Assembly: GCF_000003605.2 (NCBI RefSeq)
Contig: NW_003149303.1
Span: 3,847 to 21,116 of the forward strand
Length of the DNA: 17,270 nt
Direction of reading: 5' to 3'
Origin: Saccoglossus kowalevskii
Taxonomy: Eukaryota > Hemichordata > Enteropneusta > Harrimaniidae
Below the pieces are notes generated by a model. It was not told where the DNA came from, ran no database searches, and saw nothing but the letters and a program-made list of their open reading frames with translations. Below are positions 1 through 8,345 of the stretch, in pieces. How positions within the stretch are numbered: position 1 is the first letter of the stretch; every line of letters starts with the position of its first letter. Position numbers and translations under genes: made by a program.

Positions 1-72
1 TTCATTCGTATATAATATGTCAATCTAAGATTTGTTTGTTATATTTCATTTCATAAAAGCATGGTAACTTAC

Positions 73-310
73 TGTCAATTACAAAGTCGCCGCCGTCCCC
101 ACACAAAATTATGTAGTACACATCAGCATTGGAACCTTCATCTGCATCAGTTGCACTCACTTTGACGATTTTTACGTAATACTGCTCATTTTCCTCAACA
201 AAACCTTTGTAGTGACTTTCCGTGAAAGTAGGCGTGTTGTCATTGACATCAATAACTATGATGTCTACAGGAACAGTACTATTCTGTGGTTTTTCCCCAT
301 TGTCTGTGGC
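73..310 (-). CDS. Cadherin-repeat exon (partial gene)
   Basis: On the minus strand this exon reads through without a stop and encodes the end of one extracellular cadherin (EC) repeat and the start of the next. It begins with ATDNGEKP, contains the calcium-binding linker DVNDNTPTF, then a DADEGSNA motif and ends in FVID. These are family hallmarks of cadherins and protocadherins, calcium-dependent adhesion proteins of the cell surface. The splice sites are good: an upstream CAG acceptor abuts position 310, and a GTAAGT donor follows position 73. Exon length is 238, entering in phase 0 and leaving in phase 1. The next exon would lie left of the window; the preceding exon should lie to the right on the minus strand, but I found none. 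It could belong to a live gene or to a detached fragment. Confidence 0.85.
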
Positions 311-422
311 CTGTGAACAATATATTTAAAATGATCTGACATTGCAGTGTTTAATTTGCACACCAAAATTGAACCAAATTGTTTCAGAAATGAAAAATGA
401 GTGCAGCAATAGAAACATGTTC

Positions 423-430
423 ATGACGTC
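423..430. repeat. Candidate target-site duplication, left copy
   Basis: The octamer ATGACGTC here recurs at 887-894. The two copies bracket the LINE relic at 433-881 almost exactly, with 2 bases between the left copy and the LINE stop codon and 5 bases on the other side. This fits a target-site duplication, although an octamer match can arise by chance. Confidence 0.45.
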
Positions 431-432
431 TC

Positions 433-881
433 TTAATACTTATTGCTCCCACCGGAACATAAGGTTAACACAAGATCCCTCCACTCAACAAGGTTTTTAG
501 CCTTGGTTTCTGCCTCTCCTCATGTTAAAGCCATTCCCTGAGTTCTTGCTCAATGCTTCTCAGGCAGGTGTTCTTCGGCCTGTCCCATGGTCGTTTTCTT
601 TGTGGTGTCCAGCGGAGAGCTATCTTGGTGTTGTATGAATCGGGCATTCTGAGAACATGCCCAAGCCATCTGAGTCTTCTAAGCTTATTTGTGCAATGAT
701 GCAGGTGGCTCCAGTTCTTTTGAGTAGGTCGAAGGTATAAGCAGTTGATGAGGTAAACCATCCTGTCTAGTACACCCCAGAGGGTGTCTTGATGAATGCT
801 ATTAAAAGCTGTTTTGAAATCTATACAGTTTATGTATAGAGATGAGTTTCACTCTATACACTGCCCAATGATGTTTCTGAG
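433..881 (-). mobile_element. Internally deleted LINE (non-LTR retrotransposon) reverse transcriptase relic
   Basis: The minus strand first reads an RT-domain segment (SLYINCIDFKTAFNSIH, the LINE equivalent of the FxDxxKAFD motif). It then passes directly into the extreme C-terminus of the same kind of polyprotein (RRLRWLGHVLRMP, then a GR/DRPK-type motif). The catalytic FADD region and most of the RT are missing, so this is an internally deleted copy. There is a stop inside the RT segment and a frameshift near position 525. After the shift the conserved tail resumes (EWRDLVLTLCSGGS) and ends at a TAA at 433-435. The C-terminal style is that of RTE/CR1/Jockey-like LINEs, but I cannot assign the clade. 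It is inserted in the intron upstream of the 73-310 cadherin exon and is non-functional. Confidence 0.8.
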
Positions 882-886
882 AGGAA

Positions 887-894
887 ATGACGTC
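887..894. repeat. Candidate target-site duplication, right copy
   Basis: This is the second copy of ATGACGTC, just outside the 5' end of the truncated LINE. With the next base it also forms a perfect CRE-like palindrome TGACGTCA (888-895), probably incidentally. Confidence 0.45.
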
Positions 895-1029
895 AACGAA
901 TGGTAAAATGCAGCATCGCGTGTAGTTGGCTTATTGTAATTGAAGAAACGAAACGAAACGGATGACATACATAATAACAAATTAACTGTAATCAGAGAAA
1001 ATGGGTTTTATACGCACAACATTTACAAA

Positions 1030-1830
1030 ATATTTGCCGAAAATAACAATATTTTAATTAGTAAATGGCTCGTTTCGCTAATTACAGATAATTAGAAATA
1101 TGTAATCAGCAAAACAAGTGTTCTACACGTACAGTATTCACAATTGTCGGACGAAACTTGGCCAGTATATTCACTTTTCAGCCGTGTATATAACTACATA
1201 AAACATTTGCCGAATATAACGGGATTTTAATTAGTAAATGGCTCGTTTAACTAATTACAGATAATCGGAAATCTGTAATCAGCGAAACAAGCGTCTTACA
1301 CGTACAATATTCTCAACTGTCGGACGAAACTTGGCCAGTCTATTCACCTTTCAGTCGTGTATATAACTACATAAAATATTTCGCGAAAATATCGGGATTT
1401 TAATTAGTAAATGGTTCGTTTCGCCAATTACAGATAATCGGAAATCTGTAATCAGCGGAACAAGGGTCTTACACGTACAATATTCACAACTATCGGACGA
1501 AACTTGGCCAGTATACCCACCTTTTAGTCGTGTAAATAACTACAAAAAACATTTGCCGAAAATAACAGGATTTTAATTAGTAAATGGCTCGTTTCGCTAA
1601 TTACAGATAATCGGAAATCTGTAATCAGCGAAATAAGGGTCTTACACGTACAGTATTAACAACTGTCGGACGAAACTTGGCCAGTATATTCACCTTTCAG
1701 TCGTGTATATAACTACATAAAATATTTGGCGAAAATATCGGGATTTTAATTAGTGAATTTCTCGTTTCGCCAATTACAGATAATCGGAATCTGTAATCAG
1801 CGAAACAAGTGTCCTACACGTATATTACAA
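1030..1830 (+). repeat. 173-bp tandem repeat array, left arm (five units)
   Basis: The anchor string TTAGTAAATGG (varied in some units) recurs with its G at 1061, 1234, 1407, 1580 and 1753, an exact spacing of 173 each time. The units share a core with ACACGTAC, CGGACGAAACTTGGCCAGT and GTGTATATAACTAC, with scattered substitutions. Each unit contains a palindrome with arms GTTTCGCTAATTACAGAT and ATCTGTAATCAGCGAAAC around an 8-base loop, for example at 1591-1634 in the fourth unit. Confidence 0.9.
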
Positions 1831-1955
1831 ACAAAACAAAGGCAGCTGGGACTTTCAGTCGTGAGACATGACAAAACAAACGCGGCCATTGACAGATTTC
1901 GACTCGGAGAATAAAAAACAAAATAAACGCAATCAAAGGCACCGACCAAGCGCGT
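1830..1955 (+). repeat. Inner part of left inverted arm
   Basis: This stretch carries GGGACTTTCAG, GTGAGACATGACAAAACAAA and a following AATAAACGCAAT motif. The reverse complement of 3240-3365 contains the same succession with small gaps. It marks the inner end of the long inverted repeat. An 81-codon open frame starting at 1868 lies mostly across this region, but it is lysine/arginine-rich low-complexity sequence and I do not treat it as a gene. Confidence 0.75.
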
Positions 1956-2303
1956 TGGAAATAAACAGAACACGTAGTCCCACCAGCTTCCTTAACTCAC
2001 GCAAACGCATATACGAGTGCCATTTCCGTATATTGAATACGTTGGCAAAGAAAAAGAAACACCGAAAAAGAAAGTTTAAATCATACATGAAGCGGACTGC
2101 GGCGGTTATTTGACCCGGACGGAGGACACGTGACAGTACTACTACTATTATGCTCGTCTACTAGACGTTCAAGTATCCAACATTCCGATAAAAAACGTGA
2201 TTAGTATCAGCAAAAATTACTAGTACTGGCTGGAGAATCGCGTATTATTAGTTGTCATCAGATACACCTCATATCCCTGTACAGCATTTTTTTTAACAAT
2301 GTC

Positions 2304-2955
2304 TCACATTTTCGAAAGAATATCCGAATAAGTTGGGGTAAAAATGAATTGAATACCCATATAGTCAGCTGAACAGATTACCACCACGATTATGGCGAGT
2401 TAACAACGAAGGCGAGTCTCCGGTCATGAGCAGAGTTTGCTGCGTCATGGAAAAATGTTAAAAAGGAATCCGTGTCGGGGGAACCCTTGACGATGTTTGC
2501 ATGGAAAATCCCATGTTAATTAGCTAAACGAGCAAGTTCGGTATTTTGCGTATATTTAAATTTCGACAACTGCAGAACCAATATGCGCATGTCCATGATA
2601 TACTTTCTTACTTACACCGCGGAGTAGCCGCCAGGCTGAATCCTGATTGATCCATTAATATGATTCGGTAAGGATCAATTTCCTCCAGCCTTCCAAGATA
2701 GTCTTGAGTAGAGATTAAATTTGCCTCCGAAAATCTTTCTAACGCTGGTCTTGTCATCCGTTTCCATGTGCATTTTTCACGAAGTCGACTGTATTTATCT
2801 AACTTCGCAATCGTTAGATTGCCTTGATGGACCACAAGCTCTGTTCCTTGTTTGCACGTCATCTTGTTCACAAAATCGCAGACAATTATTTGTAAGGGTG
2901 TTCTCACGTTAGCATAATTGTTTTCGAATTCACAAATTAGAGATCCCGTAAGTCG
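2304..2955 (-). pseudogene. DDE (Tc1/mariner-IS630-like) transposase relic
   Basis: The relic comprises three collinear minus-strand segments. Segment one (2955 to 2608) runs from an N-terminal part (ANVRTPLQI) through TWKRMTRPALERF to DPYRIILMDQSGFSLA. The last piece corresponds to the first catalytic Asp region, usually DE(S/A)GF, here DQSGF. Segment two (2515 to 2390) reads HANIVKGSPDTDSFLTFF, like the strand and helix before the second catalytic Asp. The Asp itself is not preserved. Segment three (2360 to 2304) is in another frame and reads GIQFIFTPTYSDILSKM, like the conserved TPxYSPxLNPIE motif, with the NP(I/V)E part lost. Frameshifts and stops make it non-functional. The family assignment comes from these motifs only. 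It sits inside the inverted arms, so it probably once mobilised this element. Confidence 0.7.
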
Positions 2956-3239
2956 TTAATCATCGCTTTCCCACTTGCACATTCTCGTCCTTTGCTGCTA
3001 ACTGTTATTGCACTTTTGTTTGTAATATTTATATGTTGTTAGTTGTTTTGTCTTTCTAAACATCGAGTTTATTTTAATTGACATTCAACAAGATCGTTTG
3101 AATTTTGAATTTGCTGGTTCGAATTTATCCACTTTTACAGTGATCAATGTTGCGTTCGAGTTGAGTTACTAGTAATTACATGCCTGATTTACATTTTTCA
3201 TGCCGTGTTTTTTCTTAGTCAAACGGTATTAAATATAAG

Positions 3240-3365
3240 TGCGCGTGGTCGGCGTCTTTTATTGCGTTTATTTTTCTTTTATTCTCGAAATCCATCACTG
3301 GCAGCGTTTGTTTTGTCATGTCTCACAACTGAAAGTCCCGCCTTACTTTGTTTTGGCTGTTTACA
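3240..3365 (-). repeat. Inner part of right inverted arm
   Basis: The reverse complement of this stretch matches 1830-1955, sharing GGGACTTTCAG, TGAGACATGACAAAACAAA and AATAAACGCAAT. Position by position there are small indels, so the arms have diverged since insertion. Confidence 0.75.
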
Positions 3366-3970
3366 GATTTCCGATTATCTTTATTTAGCTAAACGAGTCA
3401 TTTACTAATTAAAATTCCGATATTTCGCCAAATATTTTATGTAGTTATATACACGACTGAAAGGTGAATATACTGGCCATGTTTCGTTCGACAGTAGTGA
3501 ATAGTGTACGTGTAAGACGCTTGTTTCGTTGATTACAGATTTCCGATTATCTGTAATTAGCGAAACGAGTCATTTACTAATTAAAATCCCGATATTTCGC
3601 CAAATATTTTATGTAGTTATATACACGACTGAACGGTGAATATACTGGCCAAGTTTCGTTCAACAGTTGTGAATAGTGTACGTGTAAGACCCTTGTTTCG
3701 TTGATTGCAGATTTCCGATTATATGTAATTAGCGAAACGAGCCATTTACTAATTAAAATCCCGTTATTTTCTGCAAATGCTTTATGTAGTTATATACACG
3801 ACTGAACGGTGAATATACTGGCCAAGTGTCGTTCGACAGTTGTGAATACTGTACGTGTAAGACCCTTGTTTCGCTGATTACAGATTTCCGATTATCTGTA
3901 ATTAGCGAAACGAGCCATTTAGTAATTAAAATCCCGTTATTCTCGGCAAATGTTTTATGTAGTTATATAT
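3365..3970 (-). repeat. 173-bp tandem repeat array, right arm (four units, inverted)
   Basis: This is the reverse-complement orientation of the left array. The anchor TTTACTAATTAAAAT begins at 3401, 3573, 3745 and (as TTTAG) 3918, spacings of 172, 172 and 173. Each unit again holds the hairpin, for example arms at 3868-3885 and 3894-3911. Homology to the left array fades just after GTTTTATGTAGTTATATA near 3970. Confidence 0.9.
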
Positions 3971-4751
3971 ATTTCGTTTTGAAAATGTCTTTTTTTTTCT
4001 TGAAATCCAGACTTCAGTAAAAACTATACACGCACAAGTCGACTGCGGATCAACGTCTACCAATTCACAAGCATTAAACAAAATCGACAGACAAAGCAGT
4101 GCAGCGTAATATTTTCCCGGTCAATTAATCGCTATTTTTATAATTTACTTGCAATTTTTGGGTTAAATGTTCTTTTTCTTTTGTGAATCCAAGTTCCCAC
4201 TGCGAAATGTTTTTTGCCTTCGAACATTTCTGGTTAACATTCTTCTGCGATGATATTTTTTGGGGAGAAATTTTCCATTTATCCTATCAAGTCAGAGTTT
4301 TCTGGTTTAGTTTTGTTTTGTTTTCTGTGTAATTCTACTTTCACCTTGAATGCACATAAATGAAGTTAGATGTCGTTTCGAATTCGATATTTTTGTATGC
4401 ACTTTTCACCAGAGAATAGTTACAACAGCAAAACCGCTCGACAGAAAAGACAGATCTTCATATCGACATATCGACATTCAAGTATGTCTATGTTGAAGAT
4501 GGAGCTATATGTCTAGCTGATCCGATGAGTAATTAGTACGGTTTTAAAAGATGAGGGCTGCCCAAAAACGTCACTTCCTTAATGATGACATCCATTACTA
4601 GACGGCGGATTACGCCTGTCCTGTCACTCCCTCTACCGACGAAGTGCTTTTATGAAGCAAATAAATGATATGAGACCGTTATGTGCATCGATATTGTTTT
4701 AATATAGCCAATTGTGAGATATTATACGATATTCTTAATGACTAGTGCTGA
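3971..4751. other. No gene recognised
   Basis: This is AT-rich sequence between the transposon and the first plus-strand cadherin remnant. It has poly-T runs and short palindromes (for example around 4459-4490), but no open frame or splice-bounded exon I can support. Confidence 0.5.
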
Positions 4752-4955
4752 TTCGAACAAGAGTTTCATGCATATGAGACAATATTTGCTGATGGATAAT
4801 TAATTGTAGCGGAGCTTAAGGTCACGATCCATGACGAGAATGACAACTCTCTATATTTTGCATGTGATTATTATGAAGGACTAATGAATGGAAACGACCA
4901 GCTTGATGATACTCGCTAGAGAAATGATGATGTCCGCATTTGGTACGTGATAATG
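4752..4955 (+). pseudogene. Degenerate cadherin repeat with in-frame stops
   Basis: One plus-strand frame reads FEQEFHAYETIFADG, a TAA stop at 4797-4799, then ELKVTIHDENDN and YYEGL. It then meets a TAG stop at 4917-4919 and continues NDDVRIWYVI. The order matches a cadherin repeat end (LDxE...Y...ADG), the linker D-x-NDN, the first strand of the next repeat, and the usual N-A/D-x-V-x-Y segment. Conservation over 68 codons in one frame, broken only by stops, indicates a decayed exon. It is collinear and on the same strand as the cadherin exons at 5519 and 7344, so all three may derive from one gene. Confidence 0.65.
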
Positions 4956-5518
4956 TTCAAACACAAGCGCCATATTTTATCATTTGCTCATGTTGTTTGC
5001 TTAAAGCACAAATAGGAAGTAAAGTCTTGTTTGTCTGTCCCATTCTCTCTCTGTCTCGGTCAAATCGTGTTTGAACAAGTTGAAGTGTTGTTGATCTTCG
5101 ACTTCCGCTATAAATAATGATTAGACACTCACTTTAACATAAACTGTACATTATAATTATCTTATTGGCATACTAATTATCTACTTACCGTGCGTTTTGC
5201 TCAACATTGAAAAATGTAGCTTGTGAATTACCGACAATTGTGTGCATCGTAATTAGCAGAATTACATGAATAACCTATGTATTCATCCATTTTTTCAGAA
5301 CAATATTTTTTAACCGTAGAATTTGTTAATTCGCAAATTCTCATACAAAAACTGGTTATAAATTTCTCCACTGACTAATGTCAATAGACTGGGACTATAG
5401 ATTCAATGCTTCAACAATAACACAACACTCGCTGGTTATGGTGATGAGCAGTCATCACAACAACAGTTGATGAATTCTTTTTAGAGTGGCATCGTGAAGA
5501 ACGAGCGTACCACCACAG

Positions 5519-5747
5519 CGTACCTATTCTATAACTAATTTCACTGAAGTCATTATTGACTTACTCGATATCAATGACAACCAACCAACATTTTCGCAAA
5601 GTGCGTATAGAGCCCAGCAAGAAAAAAGAGTCCCTATTGGGACAAGCGTGTTACAAGTAACAGTTGTAGATTCAGATGCAGGTTTGAATGGCCAAGTGAT
5701 ATATTCGAAAAACACCAGCGATTTTACAGTTAATAATACTATGACAG
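5519..5747 (+). CDS. Cadherin-repeat exon with a missing splice donor
   Basis: The plus strand encodes an EC-repeat junction: EVIIDLLDINDNQPTF (calcium-binding linker), a strand with GTSVLQVTVVDSDAGLNG, QVIYS, and DFTVNN. An upstream CAG acceptor (5516-5518) gives phase-0 entry, and a stop lies just before it at about 5491. If the exon ended at 5747 it would be 229 long and leave in phase 1, the same phases as the 73-310 exon. It would then join the exon at 7344 to read TMTGEVSTLVALDYE, a normal cadherin sequence. The bases after 5747 are AACCCC, however, with no GT donor. Splicing here is therefore probably lost, and this copy is likely a pseudogene or uses another site. Confidence 0.7.
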
Positions 5748-5776
5748 AACCCCCATACCCTCTCCGTGGCTTGAGT

Positions 5777-5891
5777 TGTGTATGGAAGTTATTTTCACGA
5801 GTGATGCGGTGTATCACGCGGCCGTACTCTTACGAGCGAAGCGAATACACCGCATCTCGAGTGAAAATCGAATAAAAATAACTTACATACG
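5777..5891. repeat. Fold-back (MITE-like) inverted repeat
   Basis: The left arm (5777-5813) reads GTGTATGGAAGTTATTTTCACGAGTGATGCGGTGTA in two parts that recur inverted in 5846-5891, sharing AAGTTATTTT and GATGCGGTGTA. The right arm carries about 10 extra bases. The loop (5814-5845) is CpG-rich and holds CGCGGCCG. This could be a non-autonomous DNA transposon or fold-back element. It begins about 30 bases after the end of the cadherin exon at 5747. Confidence 0.65.
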
Positions 5892-5959
5892 CAACGAAAG
5901 CGACGGGGAGGGTGTGGGATTCTGTTATTGTTACATATGTTCTATATTTGATTATTTCA

Positions 5960-6222
5960 TATTAAAGAAAGAACGTACTACAAACCGGGATGGAACGCGT
6001 GTTACTGTCTGCGTGAAAATAAAATATTCAGACCTCTATAAATCGGAGTCACTGTCCGAATAAATAACTCGTGGACGTTTAGTTGGGACCACGACAAAAC
6101 CAGAACGTGAACTGGACGACTATGATACACAGTTTATGTTGAAGTTAAAAGTTCCTCCACATAATTGTGCATTAGTAAACATGCCGTGCAACAGCGGTAC
6201 TCCACTGACGGGATGACATTCG
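5960..6222 (+). other. Unrecognised open frame with one stop (possible coding remnant)
   Basis: A plus-strand frame reads RTTNRDGTRVTVCVKIKYS, hits one TAA at 6061-6063, and continues TTTKPERELDDYDTQFMLK and VPPHNCALVNMPC to a TGA near 6220. Composition looks protein-like, but I recognise no family. The first part is faintly like a cadherin strand. It overlaps the minus-strand frame below, so at most one is likely to be real. Confidence 0.2.
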
Positions 6223-6500
6223 TCGACATCGGTCGTCGCTGAGCTGCACATTACAACTTCGTTTGCGATGTTGCTTGCTGGTCGTGGATTGACTGAGTCC
6301 TGATTACCGGGTAAACGTTGCTCATTTGGCGTTGGTAATCTATATTTGGAACTGAGTAACGCCGAAACGTCGCCAGCAGAACCTCCTGGTATCTCGATGT
6401 TAATGGTTTCGACTCCATTGTAATCGCTGATTTTACTGCGGGTCCCGGCTGCGGGTGAATCATCCGAGACCCATCCAACGTTTATAAAACATTCAGGTGG
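6120..6500 (-). other. Unrecognised 126-codon open frame in a GC-rich patch
   Basis: The minus strand is open between a TGA at 6501-6503 and the TAG at 6120-6122, with no ATG near its start. It includes INIEIPGGSAGDVSALLSS and CSSATTDVDECHPVSG. The segment 6170-6480 is about 50-55% GC, against roughly a third in the surroundings, and is CpG-rich. A second minus-strand frame (6251-6478) is also open here. This could be an exon, a piece of transposon ORF, or chance openness caused by the GC content. I recognise no domain. Confidence 0.25.
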
Positions 6501-6502
6501 TC

Positions 6503-7090
6503 AACATACATTAAGTTCTCCTAATCGTAGTATTCCATGTGTTGTGCACCTATCATGCCAAAAATGCTGCTGAACGATTTGAACCGGACACAAATAGCAG
6601 ACGAAATTGTGTTTAAAAAATGAAACTAATTCGGTAGCTAATGGAAATACCATGTTTATTTGCATATCAACCGTGAAAATACCGAAAACATTATTGCATG
6701 GGTGATATGAAATTAGTTTCAGCCAAAATAAATGACTGCCAAATATTACCATTACTGTTGTTCCAATTTCATTTTACACGGCAAGTATATGTATCCCAAG
6801 GGAAACATATCGTACTTCTAAATATTGTTTATTTCTGCTATGTTTAAAAAGACGGTACTCCTGAAGGGACTACTTTGTTTGCTTTCAGACCTCATTTGCA
6901 CATATAAAGTAAACTGTCGTAAATATGTAATGATATAGGTAATAGTATTATGTCACCCGTGTGGATAATACTTTAACTGAAACGCTGTATCCCATCAGAT
7001 AACTTGAAAAATATACAAAATATTTGTTTCTTTTAGATTTCAGATTGACCAAAACACCTTACCAGCAAGTAGCGCCCACTCTTGCTTGTG
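6503..7090. other. No gene recognised
   Basis: AT-rich sequence, presumably intronic or intergenic between cadherin pieces. A short minus-strand open frame (6501-6752) has no recognisable motif. Confidence 0.45.
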
Positions 7091-7091
7091 T

Positions 7092-7165
7092 GACGTTAAA
7101 CCGACGCAAAAAGAATGTTGTTTAAAACCATGACGTGGTCGTGAATTCGAATCTCGTGTATATTA
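7092..7165 (+). repeat. Possible tRNA-derived SINE fragment
   Basis: The sequence TGGTCGTGAATTCGAATCTC contains a pol III B-box-like core (GAATTCGAATCTC, 7143-7155). The 24 bases from 7136 match the minus strand of 10470-10493 at 20 positions. The A-box side is too degenerate to call. Confidence 0.3.
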
Positions 7166-7343
7166 TTGTGATATGTCTGTAAAAAGAAGAGTTAAAGAAG
7201 GGTTTCAGCGCCAGAAGACGCAACTACTGAAAATGGTGCATTTACATCACTATCTAAATACAAAAGCAGTGTGTACTTATCTCAGTTATAAAACAGTGAA
7301 AAAAACTAATGTATAATCCATGACATTTCTCTGATCATTTCAG

Positions 7344-7409
7344 GTGAAGTATCGACACTTGTGGCACTTGATTACGAAGATAAAGATGGCAGAGTTTACA
7401 TACTTGATG
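7344..7409 (+). CDS. Short cadherin-repeat exon
   Basis: A pyrimidine-rich tract ending TTTCAG precedes this 66-base exon and GTAAGA follows it. Entering in phase 1 it reads GEVSTLVALDYEDKDGRVYIL. This matches the segment of a cadherin repeat from the tG-x-I turn through the LDxE calcium site to the Y-x-L strand. It fits in phase after the exon ending at 5747. I saw no downstream cadherin exon in the remaining 9.8 kb on this strand, so the gene is either truncated or has a very long intron. Confidence 0.75.
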
Positions 7410-7809
7410 GTAAGAATGGTAATATTATAATACCGCACGTAAGCCTCTCTCCCACTAGTTTATACTGTAGTGCTTTTTAAATTGTATATTTCAGTATTAT
7501 ATTTTCCGTATAACTAATTCCCCGTTACAAGGAATGCTGTGTACAAGACGAAGGAATGAAGTTATTAGTCATTGTGGAGTTGTTTTCTATTCTCTATTTG
7601 AAAAGCAGATTGAAAGGACCACGTTTATTTCTGTAAAAATATATCAGCTCATTCAGACCAAAAAAATCATAGAAAAGTAAAAGAAAACTTTATAATTACA
7701 AATATATATAATTGTATTTTCGAAAATGTGGAAGTCTTGAAGAACATTTCTGAATGTTTAAGAGAAGTCAACATTAAGATTAAACACATAGAATTGTGTA
7801 AAATATTCA

Positions 7810-8345
7810 GGTTATATTGTTTCTTTAAAAGACGATCCAGCACAGATTAAAAATTCTAAAAGACTGGTCATTACCAAATAACATGTATTAACTGTGGATT
7901 TTTAGAATTTGTCCAAGGATACACGGTCAACCAAAGATTAAACATTCCAAACTTCCACATTATGATCAGGCATTTTAATTTTTTGCAGACTCCAGTTTTA
8001 TAGGACAAAACGAACCCTTTTTAAATGCACACTGATACAAGTACTATGAAATTGGGAGCTGCTTTATGCCAGAGCTATGGAAGTGATAAAGTCAAGGAAG
8101 TTGTATAGCGAGTTGTATCTTGTTTCAAAGCGGAAAATAACCTACACATGAATATATAGTATCTGGTGTTAAAACGAAGCATGAATTAGAAAGATTCATG
8201 ATTATTGCCAAGATCATAATGTTACGGTTCTCTAGATGCGACTCTCGGAAGATTGGGCACATCAATGCCTAATTAGATTTTGCAAGATCTCAAGGAAACA
8301 ATGTCGTCACAGACGCGATATCACGACGACTGAAAAGTGTAACAA
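7810..8345 (+). mobile_element. Ty3/gypsy-like retrotransposon RT-RNase H relic
   Basis: Fragments appear in the correct order for a Ty3/gypsy polyprotein. First is GYIVSLKDDPAQIK (7810 on), like the end of the RT domain (GhxVSxxG...DPxKI). Next is CGFLEFVQGY, like FLGxxxYYR. Then TPVL and HTDTST followed by KLGAALCQ (8028-8070) form the start of the RNase H. KAENNLHMN follows, like the AExNYH segment. Last is GNNVVTDAISRRL (to 8332), like the classic NVVADALSR end. Several stops and frameshifts interrupt it. No LTRs, integrase or gag were recognised. It is a dead fragment lying between the cadherin exons and the dehydrogenase gene. Confidence 0.65.

Larger units (their letters stand above)
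1030..3970. mobile_element. Decayed DNA transposon with very long inverted repeats made of tandem units
   Basis: Sequence from about 1030 to 1955 reappears inverted from about 3240 to 3970. The outer part of each arm is an array of 173-base units, with five units on the left and four on the right. This one-unit difference explains most of the difference in arm length. The inner part of each arm (about 1830-1955 and 3240-3365) is also a matching inverted pair. The roughly 1.3 kb core contains a decayed DDE transposase on the minus strand. Arms plus transposase indicate a cut-and-paste DNA transposon, plausibly of the Tc1/mariner-IS630 group. The outer boundaries are approximate and I could not identify a convincing target-site duplication. 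A loosely similar TATAC(AC)GCACAA string occurs just outside both ends (about 1010 and 4023). Confidence 0.75.

Noticed and set aside
888-895. Perfect CRE palindrome TGACGTCA as a regulatory site
   Set aside because: It sits at the edge of a LINE insertion inside an intron and is better explained as part of the target site. A second TGACGTCA lies in exon 7 of the dehydrogenase, showing that such matches occur incidentally.
1868-2113. 81-codon plus-strand open frame rich in Lys, Arg and Asn
   Set aside because: It overlaps the inner inverted arm, and the other arm does not preserve it as a frame. Composition is low-complexity with no domain.
5524-5817. 97-codon minus-strand open frame
   Set aside because: It is antisense to the cadherin exon, which has clear family motifs on the plus strand.
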